Virus record (IMG/VR): IMGVR_UViG_3300012351_000031
Span: 1-21,123 of that record
Source: a virus
Direction: 5' to 3' (one strand)
Length of the DNA: 21,123 bases
In this document: piece by piece, positions 1 through 5,032 of the stretch
Layout: every line of letters begins with the position of its first letter
Position numbering within the stretch: position 1 is the first letter of the stretch
Notes under the pieces: generated by a model
Seen by the model: the letters and a program-made list of their open reading frames with translations, nothing else
Told to the model about the DNA's origin: nothing
Databases searched by the model: none
Program-made: the position numbers and the translations under genes

Positions 1-248
1 CCTGGGCAAAGATTATAATTTGTAAGATCAGGAACAACAAGAATCTTTTCTGCAAGGTTCATATGTTCTTCATTATCAAAAACATGTAAAATTTCAGTTA
101 CAAAATTCTCTTTACCATGCTTCTTAAATGCTCTATTAACTAACAAACCGGAACCAATATATCCATCATCCAAATTCTTTGTTTGATGTTTCCCAAGGTA
201 ATATTTACCATTAAGAATGTTAGTGGTTTTGTATATTGTATAGAACAT
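1..248 (-). CDS. GIY-YIG homing endonuclease, 3' end outside the window
   Basis: The first 82 codons of a GIY-YIG nuclease, read from an ATG at 248 and running off the window. The N-terminus reads MFYTIYKTTN, followed by the second module KYYLGKH and then DDGYIGSG, which is the classic layout of phage Seg/I-TevI-like enzymes. Such proteins nick or cut DNA and spread by homing. The start is preceded by an 11-bp inverted repeat (259-308) whose right arm covers the only SD-like bases (TGGTAGT), so translation may be controlled by RNA folding. It lies downstream of the Gly tRNA, a usual kind of insertion point. The catalytic Arg/Glu and the DNA-binding C-terminus are only partly visible or missing. 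The family call is secure. Confidence 0.88.
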   Translation of the reverse strand, partial: MFYTIYKTTNILNGKYYLGKHQTKNLDDGYIGSGLLVNRAFKKHGKENFVTEILHVFDNEEHMNLAEKILVVPDLTNYNLCP

Positions 249-258
249 TCGAATTATT

Positions 259-308
259 ACTACCAGACAGAGGACACATTGTTACATGTATTTATCATGT
301 CTGGTAGT
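259..308 (-). promoter_or_regulatory. Hairpin over the start region of the GIY-YIG gene, with ATAAATA in its loop
   Basis: Arms 259-269 and 298-308 are perfectly complementary (11 bp). The loop carries GATAAATA (289-296), which resembles a T4-type late promoter box. A transcript from upstream would fold and cover the weak SD, while one starting from the loop could not. T4 I-TevI is known to use this arrangement; applying it here is inference. Confidence 0.55.
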
Positions 309-313
309 CTATG

Positions 314-384
314 CGCGGACAGAGGGAGTCGAACCCTCGCTCAGGCGCTGGCAACGCTTGCGACTGCCGTAATCATTTGTCCGC
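314..384 (-). tRNA. tRNA-Gly (GCC)
   Basis: Acceptor GCGGACA pairs with TGTCCGC. T-arm is GAGGG/TTCGACT/CCCTC. The anticodon loop is TTGCCAG (GCC) on a five-pair stem with one mismatch. D-stem pairs are TGAT/GTCG with wobbles. No CCA is encoded; ATGC and GCAT flank the acceptor stem. Confidence 0.85.
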
Positions 385-391
385 ATTATAA

Positions 392-478
392 TGGTGCCTG
401 ATGAAGGTATCGATCCCTCGCGTCCCCGAAGAGTACAGTTTTACAGACTGGGTGGCCTCCTTAACCACATACTCAGGC
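392..478 (-). tRNA. tRNA-Tyr (GTA)
   Basis: Anticodon loop CTGTAAA, a long class II variable arm as usual for bacterial Tyr, T-arm GAGGG/ATCGATA/CCTTC, discriminator A and encoded CCA. Position 7:66 is mismatched. Confidence 0.9.
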
Positions 479-482
479 ATAT

Positions 483-557
483 TGGTTGCGAACCGTTGGA
501 GTCGAACCAACTATCTCCACCTTATGAGGATGGCGACTTACCGTTTGTCCTGGCCGC
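483..557 (-). tRNA. tRNA with CAT anticodon (elongator Met or Ile2)
   Basis: Anticodon stem CCATC/GGTGG with loop CTCATAA, and T-arm GTTGG/TTCGACT/CCAAC. The acceptor stem is poor: GCGGCCA against GGTTCGC has two or three mismatches and one extra A before CCA. It lacks the GGG/CCC initiator stem. CAT could be Met, or Ile (AUA) after lysidine modification; the sequence alone cannot decide. Confidence 0.72.
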
Positions 558-570
558 TGTAACTTTAAAA

Positions 571-660
571 GTACTTTGAAGCGGGAGTGGGAATTGAACA
601 CCACGACCTTCGATTTATGAGACCGACAAGCTACCTCTGCTCCATCCCGCATCAAAGTAC
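571..660 (-). repeat. 9-bp inverted repeat that prolongs the acceptor stem of the initiator tRNA
   Basis: GTACTTTGA (571-579) and TCAAAGTAC (652-660) are perfect complements directly flanking the tRNA. The acceptor helix would continue past a U-U mismatch for nine more pairs in the precursor. Confidence 0.8.
579..651 (-). tRNA. tRNA-fMet-like (CAT)
   Basis: The sequence tracks E. coli initiator tRNA closely: GAGC D-stem, TCGGT/CTCATAA/ATCGA anticodon arm, AGGTC variable loop. Position 1:72 is a U-U non-pair, in keeping with the initiator rule of no Watson-Crick pair there. The T-stem has one extra T (GTGG-T-G against CCCAC). No CCA is encoded. Confidence 0.82.
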
Positions 661-728
661 TTAATTGATGAAAAGGCTAAAAACTCCTCCTCTAATAACG
701 TTGTACATCCGAACTGTCATTGATCTCT

Positions 729-759
729 TATTTATACGATATTTATATGGCTATGTCAA
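729..759 (-). promoter_or_regulatory. Sigma70-like promoter, with overlapping late-type box
   Basis: TTGACA at 759-754, 17-bp spacer, TATAAA at 736-731. The -10 is part of TATAAATA (736-729), the T4 late-promoter consensus, so early and late recognition could share this site. It drives the fMet-Met-Tyr-Gly tRNA run. Confidence 0.75.
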
Positions 760-761
760 GC

Positions 762-920
762 TTAAATTTCAAATCCTGGAAAATTTCCTCCTAATGCTAC
801 CCATTTATTAAGTCTAGCTGCATTAATTTTCCATCTTCTAATAATCTCTTTACATTCTTTTGAAGTAGTAGCAAATTCGGCTTCTTTTAATGTAATAATC
901 CATAAGCATTCATATATCAT
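762..920 (-). CDS. Small hypothetical protein, 52 aa
   Basis: An open frame from ATG 920 to TAA 762, starting MIYECLWIIT and ending NFPGFEI. The middle is basic and helical (KECKEIIRRWKI). It begins nine bases after the end of the preceding frame and is preceded by the weak SD AAGAGA, as in a tightly packed operon. The stop sits within a few bases of the promoter at 729-759. No domain is recognised. Coding is likely from packing and composition, but function is unknown. Confidence 0.55.
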   Translation of the reverse strand: MIYECLWIITLKEAEFATTSKECKEIIRRWKINAARLNKWVALGGNFPGFEI

Positions 921-929
921 TTTATTCTC

Positions 930-1190
930 TTAAAATATCGGAAATATTGGATATACATCTGCACCGATCTCTTCATCGGTATATATGTGCAGCTTAGGAG
1001 GCTTTACCTTCTCCCATTTTCCACAAAAATCACTGCCTTTAGTTTTCCTAGGTGTAAGGCCTAATGAAGAATTCTTCACCTAATTAACTTCACAACTCTT
1101 AACTATAACGTCGTCTACTATTTCAGCGGTACCCTTCCAATAATTACAATTCGAGCAACGCTTTAGTAGAGGTTCCATTCTATCCATCAT
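930..1190 (-). pseudogene. Small Cys-rich (zinc-ribbon-like) protein interrupted by an in-frame UAG
   Basis: From ATG 1190, with SD AAAAGG, the frame starts MMDRMEPLL, carries CSNC, and meets UAG at 1082-1080 after 36 codons. Past this stop the same frame stays open for 49 more codons and supplies the second half of the metal-site pattern (SDFCGKW), ending in TAA just ahead of the next gene. CxxC-YW-C-DFCGxW is a pattern seen in many short phage proteins, so the UAG interrupts one ancestral protein. It could be a nonsense mutation, amber read-through, or a sequencing change. Other genes here end in UAG (6436, 7548) and no CTA-anticodon tRNA is present in the window, which favours a real stop. 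Confidence 0.55.
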
Positions 1191-1193
1191 AGA

Positions 1194-1295
1194 TTACCTT
1201 TTAAAGAAACACATTCTTCTTAGAGCTTGAGCCTGTTCAAATTCATTGGCTGTACACCAACAATTGAAACCAAGAGCTAGTAAAAGTATCTTCAT
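1194..1295 (-). CDS. Small hydrophobic-start peptide, 33 aa
   Basis: ATG 1295 to TAA 1194, starting MKILLLALGFNCWC, which looks like a short signal or membrane-anchor segment ending in cysteines, followed by a charged tail (NEFEQAQALRRM). The last codons AAAAGGTAA contain the SD of the next gene, so the two are translationally linked. It follows tRNA-Ser(CGA) by 11 nt. SD is weak (AGAAAGAAAAG). Function unknown; coding status moderately supported. Confidence 0.42.
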   Translation of the reverse strand: MKILLLALGFNCWCTANEFEQAQALRRMCFFKR

Positions 1296-1306
1296 TCTTT
1301 TCTTTC

Positions 1307-1392
1307 TGGCGGATGACTGACAGCACGATTGCCATACCTTTCGGTACCAGACGTTTTCGAAACGTTGCTACTCCCTGAGTAGTTAATCATCC
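1307..1392 (-). tRNA. tRNA-Ser (CGA)
   Basis: Acceptor GGATGAT/GTCATCC, discriminator G and CCA. Anticodon loop TTCGAAA, long variable arm GGTACC-GAAA-GGTAT. The T-loop is ATCGTGC, unusual because A58 is replaced. Confidence 0.88.
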
Positions 1393-1396
1393 ATAT

Positions 1397-1480
1397 TGGC
1401 GGAAGGCTGAGGTCTCGATCCCCAGACTATAGTCCCAATCGCTTTCCAAGCGATGCTGCTACCCAAGCAATTAACCTTCC
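1397..1480 (-). tRNA. tRNA-Ser (GGA)
   Basis: Acceptor GGAAGGT/GCCTTCC, G73 and CCA. Anticodon arm ATCGC/TTGGAAA/GCGAT, class II variable arm, T-loop ATCGAGA. Same architecture as the Ser genes at 1307 and 1996, so the three are probably duplicates that diverged in anticodon. Confidence 0.9.
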
Positions 1481-1978
1481 TTAAACTTTAGTCCTAAAGA
1501 CATAATCCCACAATGGGGAAGTGACTCCATAATTCATTTCTATTCCAGTCTCATGATGTAAATTATGATTACGAATAAGAGGCTTCATAAATCGATATGG
1601 AAGAGTCTTTGGTCTGTGCATAAAGAAATGCATGGTAATATAGCACAAATATCCTGTAGAAAAACCAATAAAGAGTGAGGCAACACCTAGGTAGGATGAT
1701 ACGACATATCCAACAAGATACATCAAAAAGATCTTCCAACCTTGAATACCGATATACTCTTCTACATCCATATGATGCATCCAATGATCTCGGCGATACA
1801 TTTTATGAAATATGAAACGATGAATAAGATATTCAGCTAGGCTCCATCCTAACATACCCAAGACAAATTGCCATGAGACAAATGTCACGAAGAAGAGAGC
1901 TGTCAGGATAAGGAATGGAATTGTAACAAAATCAGTAAAGTACTGTCTCTTATTCATCTTCCATGGGCTATTATACAT
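1481..1978 (-). CDS. Fatty-acid-hydroxylase-superfamily (sterol-desaturase-like) membrane protein
   Basis: A 165-aa integral membrane protein carrying the histidine clusters of the di-iron fatty acid hydroxylase superfamily: HRFIFH (53-58), HWMHH (65-69), HFFMH (117-121) and HNLHH (138-142). Hydrophobic stretches lie near 17-45 and 82-116. Members hydroxylate or desaturate lipids or carotenoids using O2; the length fits the short bacterial type. ATG 1978 is chosen over the GTG one codon earlier because SD GAGGAAG is then correctly spaced. It lies between two tRNA-Ser genes, whose ends abut its stop. The enzyme class is a confident call. The substrate, perhaps a host membrane lipid or a LPS acyl chain, is unknown. 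Confidence 0.85.
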   Translation of the reverse strand: MYNSPWKMNKRQYFTDFVTIPFLILTALFFVTFVSWQFVLGMLGWSLAEYLIHRFIFHKMYRRDHWMHHMDVEEYIGIQGWKIFLMYLVGYVVSSYLGVASLFIGFSTGYLCYITMHFFMHRPKTLPYRFMKPLIRNHNLHHETGIEMNYGVTSPLWDYVFRTKV

Positions 1979-1995
1979 CACTTCCTCTTGTGTAT

Positions 1996-2081
1996 TGGCG
2001 GACAGCTAAGGTCTCGATCCCTATACAGTTAAGTACCTCTTGTTTTCAAGGCAAGGTTGCGTCCCACGCAATTAACTGTCC
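1996..2081 (-). tRNA. tRNA-Ser (TGA)
   Basis: Acceptor GGACAGT/GCTGTCC, G73 and CCA. Anticodon loop CTTGAAA with a C-A mismatch at 31:39, long variable arm, T-loop ATCGAGA. Confidence 0.88.
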
Positions 2082-2082
2082 A

Positions 2083-2652
2083 TTATTTCTTATGAGCAAC
2101 AAGGTGAACACGCTTAGCAGCTAAATCATTACGCTCTTTACTATTCTTGTGCTTTTCATCATGATAAGCTTCTTCATCTCCTGAATGTACATTGACACCT
2201 TTGCGTGTCTTTGGATCAAATCCGTGTACATTTACATTTCGTTTTTGCTGGAGTTTATTCCAGACATTTCTTCCACCTGTGCTTTGAGTGTCGCTGCTAA
2301 GCGAGACGTTATGCTTACTAATAAGATGGTGATAAAAATCGTGAGCTTTAATCGTAGAATGTTCAGCTCCTGAGAGCGTTGCGACATGAAAGGTACTCTT
2401 TGGAGAGTTCTGACGTCCATCTACATGCTGTTCTACACGTCCTGTTGTATGGTTGTGTGCGAGGAAATGATCTCTAGCATTTGTATGTTCGTCTGTATTC
2501 TTTTTATAGAATGTATGATCGCCATGAGAGGAGAGCTTATTGAACCCCTTCTTGCTTAATTGTTCATGACTCATATTCTTACCAGCAAGCAATCCAAATT
2601 TTGTAGATCTTTTACGATCAATCTGGAGAACTTCATGGAGCCTTTTAAACAT
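2083..2652 (-). CDS. Histidine-rich hypothetical phage protein, possibly GNAT-fold-like
   Basis: 189 aa, basic and rich in His and Asn. The N-terminal part starts MFKRLHEVLQ. The C-terminal half has a pattern (FYHHLISKHN, SSDTQSTGGRNVW, VNVHGFD) that recalls acyltransferase-like domains in large myophages, where a short SD-x-QS-x-GG-x-x-W motif is typical; I cannot confirm this. Start ATG 2652 is chosen over GTG 2658 because AAAGG is then nine bases away. The SD lies in a short hairpin (2659-2675, ATACCT/AGGTAT) just after CATAAATA (2680-2673). Its stop is one base from tRNA-Ser(TGA). Confidence 0.6.
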   Translation of the reverse strand: MFKRLHEVLQIDRKRSTKFGLLAGKNMSHEQLSKKGFNKLSSHGDHTFYKKNTDEHTNARDHFLAHNHTTGRVEQHVDGRQNSPKSTFHVATLSGAEHSTIKAHDFYHHLISKHNVSLSSDTQSTGGRNVWNKLQQKRNVNVHGFDPKTRKGVNVHSGDEEAYHDEKHKNSKERNDLAAKRVHLVAHKK

Positions 2653-2658
2653 TATCAC

Positions 2659-2680
2659 ATACCTTTTATAGGTATTTATG
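2659..2680 (-). promoter_or_regulatory. Late-type box CATAAATA and a 6-bp hairpin over the SD of the next gene
   Basis: CATAAATA at 2680-2673, followed by arms ATACCT/AGGTAT (2659-2675) whose right arm is the SD of the gene starting at 2652. Confidence 0.4.
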
Positions 2681-3002
2681 ATGCTGTCCTATATCTTCCA
2701 TGTTCAAAATCATAGATCCAACGAGTGGTTGGAAATGCTTGAGCAGTAGGTCTTCTCTCTAGTTCTAGGAGTCTCCGAGCTGCACTGACGCATAATACCG
2801 TAAACTTGAAATGTGATCCACTAGCTTTGGTACTTTCAGGATCCCCACAACAAAATTGTCTTGTTGGATGAAGCTCTGCCCAATTGTCAGCTACATAAAT
2901 CGAAAGCTGATCGTATTCATCATCTGTCATGACATTATCGTCTAAGACATAATAGATATATGCTGCTACTAGAATTTTACGAGCTGCAAGGTCTGGGGTC
3001 AT
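2676..3002 (-). CDS. Hypothetical protein with a DNA-ligase-like N-terminal helix motif
   Basis: 108 aa. Residues 10-32 (AAYIYYVLDDNVMTDDEYDQL) match the short helical motif found at the N-terminus of NAD-dependent DNA ligases and shared by several unexplained phage proteins (Y-Y-x-D-x-x-x-T/S-D-x-E-Y-D-x-L). The adenylation lysine motif is absent, so it is not a ligase. Two Cys at 51-52 and an FPTTRW tail are seen. The ATG at 3002 overlaps the previous gene by 26 bases with only a weak SD, suggesting coupled translation. Function unknown. Confidence 0.65.
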   Translation of the reverse strand: MTPDLAARKILVAAYIYYVLDDNVMTDDEYDQLSIYVADNWAELHPTRQFCCGDPESTKASGSHFKFTVLCVSAARRLLELERRPTAQAFPTTRWIYDFEHGRYRTAS

Positions 3003-3201
3003 GTTTCATCAATAGAGAAAATGGAATCATAATAAGACAAGCTAAGGCTATTATCAAACCTATAGCTAATGTGCTACCTATCAAGAAAAACATCAGAATT
3101 GGTGCACTGATAGGAAATATAGTGCAATAAGGAATCTTAACCCATCGGGGCCAATGTTCGTATTGCAATCGAGACAGACGATATAATATTCGTTCTAACA
3201 T
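2977..3201 (-). CDS. Small two-helix membrane protein, 74 aa
   Basis: Starts MLERILYRLSRLQYEHWPRW at ATG 3201, chosen because AAGGAG lies six bases upstream; longer frames would read through the Arg tRNA. Residues about 22-62 are strongly hydrophobic and form two adjacent membrane segments (IFPISAPILMFFLIG and LIIALACLIMIPFSLL), after a basic N-terminus. The SD lies in the perfect palindrome TCCTTTATAAAGGA (3208-3221). It could be a holin-like or small membrane regulator, but nothing specific is visible. Confidence 0.62.
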   Translation of the reverse strand: MLERILYRLSRLQYEHWPRWVKIPYCTIFPISAPILMFFLIGSTLAIGLIIALACLIMIPFSLLMKHDPRPCSS

Positions 3202-3218
3202 CTTGTCTCCTTTATAAA

Positions 3219-3284
3219 GGACATATAGCATGGATCGGTCCTTCCAACCACTGCCGATCACCCTTTGGGTAGGGCTATATGTCC
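3219..3284 (-). ncRNA. Structured module, three-way junction with an 11-bp closing helix
   Basis: GGACATATAGC (3219-3229) and GCTATATGTCC (3274-3284) pair perfectly. Inside are ACCC-AAA-GGGT and a second hairpin GATCGG/CCGATC with a 15-nt loop. It starts five bases after the CCA of the Arg tRNA and ends at the SD palindrome of the gene at 3201. It is probably an RNA element in the transcript; no known class is recognised. Confidence 0.6.
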
Positions 3285-3288
3285 ATCT

Positions 3289-3370
3289 TGGCGACTCCTG
3301 CAGGACTCGAACCCGCATTTACAATCCAGTTACCTTGATCGCGTTTCGAAGACGCGTGGGTTAAGGAGCC
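3289..3370 (-). tRNA. tRNA-Arg (TCG) without a D-arm and with a long variable region
   Basis: Acceptor GGCTCCT/AGGAGTC, G73, CCA; T-arm GCGGG/TTCGAGT/CCTGC. Anticodon arm CGCGT/CTTCGAA/ACGCG is perfect with U33. Only five bases (ACCCA) follow TA at 8-9 where a D-arm belongs, while 23 bases separate anticodon stem and T-stem and can form a small hairpin around GTAA. Same build as the gene at 7011. Confidence 0.75.
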
Positions 3371-3571
3371 TCATTCTACTACTTTTAATGATCCTGCTGC
3401 AAGGACTTCTCGAAACGGTCCTTGATAACCTGTTTCAATTTTTCCTACAAACCAAACAAGACCCACATGATCCGGATTTCCGTTTACACAAACGGCATCG
3501 ACAGTCATATTAGGGCCACCATTGATTAATGTAACCACATCTCCTGGAGAAAACTTAGTAGTAATTTTCAT
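3371..3571 (-). CDS. YodC-like / DUF2158-type small protein
   Basis: 66 aa. The sequence KFSPGDVVTLINGGPNMTVDAV, then HVGLVWF, matches the small DUF2158/YodC family (F-x-x-G-D-x-V-x-L-x-S-G-G-P-x-M-T-V, then a W-F strand), an SH3-like beta barrel of unknown function. AAGGA lies six bases before ATG 3571, which overlaps the stop of the preceding gene (ATGA). The stop is next to the Arg tRNA 5' end. Family call good, role unknown. Confidence 0.75.
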   Translation of the reverse strand: MKITTKFSPGDVVTLINGGPNMTVDAVCVNGNPDHVGLVWFVGKIETGYQGPFREVLAAGSLKVVE

Positions 3572-3762
3572 TTTTTATCCTTATTATTAAAGAGTGTTTT
3601 TCCAACAGCTTGATAAGCTACTAAAAGATCTAATTCACCTGGTTTTATACCACGAAAAACATCAGGCCCCCATGTAAATGGGTAGGATCCATATACAGCA
3701 TTAAGAGCTTTCTTACGCTTCAGCTTATCCATATGAATTAATAGCTTTTCACGTTCAGTCAT
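3568..3762 (-). CDS. 64-aa protein with an isolated Walker-A-like segment
   Basis: Starts MTEREKLL and carries DVFRGIKPGELDLLVAYQ followed by AVGKTLF (about 36-59). Its wording is that of the region before and including the P-loop of RecA/DnaB-type ATPases (G-I-K-P-G-E-L then G-K-T), but the protein ends there, with no Walker B or other ATPase parts. The P-loop itself is imperfect (YQAVGKT lacks the leading Gly). The first eight residues repeat those of the next upstream gene. Start and stop overlap both neighbours by four bases. It is likely a remnant or a small binder; function unknown. Confidence 0.7.
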   Translation of the reverse strand: MTEREKLLIHMDKLKRKKALNAVYGSYPFTWGPDVFRGIKPGELDLLVAYQAVGKTLFNNKDKK

Positions 3763-3878
3763 TGATCATTTTCCTTATACGGCTTAAAATGTTCACCGTA
3801 TGCTTTTTGAAGTGCTTTTTGAAGTGCTTCGCCACGTTTCTTTTCTATATAAACTTGAAGCTTTTCACGTTCAGTCAT
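3759..3878 (-). CDS. 39-aa charged peptide, MTEREKL type
   Basis: ATG 3878 to TGA 3759, starting MTEREKLQVYIEKK and containing a short tandem repeat (ALQK twice, encoded by a duplicated 12-mer). Its first seven residues are identical to those of the following gene, so the two starts probably came from a duplication. The start overlaps the stop of the RusA-like gene (TAATG) and the stop overlaps the next start (ATGA). Predicted mostly helical. No function recognised. Confidence 0.6.
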   Translation of the reverse strand: MTEREKLQVYIEKKRGEALQKALQKAYGEHFKPYKENDQ

Positions 3879-4246
3879 TACCTAGCACCATCTCTCTTGG
3901 TTGGCTTTTCAGTGTACATTTTCGACATCTTCACTGATTGAATGTGTCGATCATCCGTAAGGATGGATGCACCTTTCATTGATTTGCCATCCATAGCCAT
4001 GTATATAGCTTCTAGAAGATGATCAAGGTCAGGAGAAGAAGGATTGGTTAAAACTAATTCCAAATCGATTGGGTGATCAATAGGAAAATCTACAATATTC
4101 CCAATTGCACGCTTAGCTACATAAAGAAGATCTTCACGAAATTTTTGAATGACTTCACGCTGTTGTCTCTTGTGAGGGCATCCATGAATATACATCCGCA
4201 TAACAGGAGGATGAGCATATTCATCATATTGGATTATTGCTTTCAT
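3878..4246 (-). CDS. RusA-like Holliday junction resolvase
   Basis: 122 aa, the usual RusA size. The C-terminal half has the family's acidic layout: SPDLDHLLEAIYMAMDG (71-87, with D73, D75 and D86) and LTDDRHIQSVKMSK (97-109, with D98 and D99 and a following Lys). RusA dimers cut four-way DNA junctions with Mg2+; in phages they resolve replication and recombination branches before packaging. The N-terminal part (VMRMYIHGCPHKRQQ) fits the family's first strand. The start overlaps the upstream gene by 23 bases. Assigned from motif spacing; good confidence. Confidence 0.78.
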   Translation of the reverse strand: MKAIIQYDEYAHPPVMRMYIHGCPHKRQQREVIQKFREDLLYVAKRAIGNIVDFPIDHPIDLELVLTNPSSPDLDHLLEAIYMAMDGKSMKGASILTDDRHIQSVKMSKMYTEKPTKRDGAR

Positions 4247-4616
4247 TGGTTTTCAACTTTTGGTCTCGTTCATATCGAAGAAGTGAAATTAATACTTCCT
4301 CTTCTATTTCTTTAACATAAATATCTGGATCTTGTAAAATAAAATATAATTGCCTAAAAGCAATCATATCATAAGAATCCCAATCGGAAAGTTTGAAAGG
4401 AAAATGAATGATTGGCTTCTGAGTGTTCCATCTCCGATGCCATGGCAATCCCCAATAATCAGACCATTCTTTATCATAAGCAGCTTTCTTTTCGTCATAA
4501 TCTTTCCATCGAGCTAGTTGCTCAGCAAGAAGATTATCATACATTAATTTAATACGAGCCGTGAAACGAGCTTTGGCTACTGGCTCGGTGCTGATTAGGA
4601 TTTTAATATCCGACAT
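4224..4616 (-). CDS. Hypothetical protein, 130 aa, Trp/Tyr-rich
   Basis: Starts MSDIKILIST. The middle is aromatic and charged (WKDYDEKKAAYDKEWSDYWG, about 37-56), the end is helical and acidic (KEIEEEVLISLL). AGGA lies only one or two bases before ATG 4616, an unusually short spacing. It starts 18 bases after the CCA of the tRNA at 4634 and leads the run of overlapping genes that contains the RusA-like protein. No family recognised. Confidence 0.65.
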   Translation of the reverse strand: MSDIKILISTEPVAKARFTARIKLMYDNLLAEQLARWKDYDEKKAAYDKEWSDYWGLPWHRRWNTQKPIIHFPFKLSDWDSYDMIAFRQLYFILQDPDIYVKEIEEEVLISLLRYERDQKLKTNESNNPI

Positions 4617-4633
4617 ATCCTACTTTCTTAAAA

Positions 4634-4724
4634 TGGTACGCCCGCCTGGTTTCGATCCAAGTCTAGAACGGTCATCTACCGCTAAAGAGTTTATAAGTCT
4701 CTCTCGTGTCCAACACCCGGGCGC
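4634..4724 (-). tRNA. Class II tRNA, leucine-like body, anticodon read as TAT (uncertain)
   Basis: Acceptor GCGCCCG/CGGGCGT with a G1-U72 wobble, A73, CCA. T-arm CTTGG/ATCGAAA/CCAGG and a long variable arm with hairpin GCGGT/ACCGT. The anticodon arm is GAGAG/CTCTT around nine bases (ACTTATAAA), or AGAGA/ACTCT with an A-A mismatch around CTTATAA. The centre reads TAT (Ile AUA). The D-arm and the bases before the anticodon resemble tRNA-Leu(TAA) with one inserted T. Confidence 0.75.
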
Positions 4725-4731
4725 TTAAAGT

Positions 4732-4944
4732 TTATCTTACGTCATAGAATTTGAATTTGGTCTGACCCACTCGCATGATAGCCATTGCATCATTGAAGTA
4801 GTACAGCTTATCAAACTCACAATTGTCACTGCCAGGATACTTGGGCAGTGATTTAGCCTCTGCTACAGTCAGCTTGTCCTTAAAGACCAGCGCCTGCATC
4901 TCTTTGTCGGCCATCTCATATTGCTCTTTAGTCATATCAGCCAT
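4732..4944 (-). CDS. Hypothetical protein, 70 aa
   Basis: Starts MADMTKEQYEMADKEMQALV at ATG 4944, picked because AAAGG is eight bases upstream and a strong promoter lies 23 bases before it; longer in-frame extensions would run through the promoter and the hairpin region. The N-terminal half is helical and charged, the C-terminal half has aromatic residues (FDKLYYFND, KFKFYDV). Its stop is seven bases from the tRNA at 4634, so gene and tRNA share a transcript. Function unknown. Confidence 0.7.
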   Translation of the reverse strand: MADMTKEQYEMADKEMQALVFKDKLTVAEAKSLPKYPGSDNCEFDKLYYFNDAMAIMRVGQTKFKFYDVR

Positions 4945-4966
4945 AACAAGACCTTTCGTTATTGTA

Positions 4967-4995
4967 ATAATAACAGATTCTAGAGGGGTTGTCAA
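4967..4995 (-). promoter_or_regulatory. Sigma70-like promoter
   Basis: TTGACA 4995-4990, 17-bp spacer, TATTAT 4972-4967. Start of transcription would be near 4960, leaving about 16 nt of leader before ATG 4944. Confidence 0.8.
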
Positions 4996-5032
4996 GCAGT
5001 TTGTTAGGCCACGAAAGGTCTTCTTTCCGCCT

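Noticed and set aside
183-655. Short frames on both strands across the first tRNA group
   Set aside because: They run through Gly, Tyr, Met and fMet tRNA genes and look like no protein.
930-1190. Genome-wide UAG recoding
   Set aside because: UAG ends the genes at 6436 and 7548, and no CTA-anticodon tRNA was found among the 36.
3219-3284. Hammerhead ribozyme
   Set aside because: It is a three-way junction, but the conserved CUGAUGA and GAAA core strings are absent.
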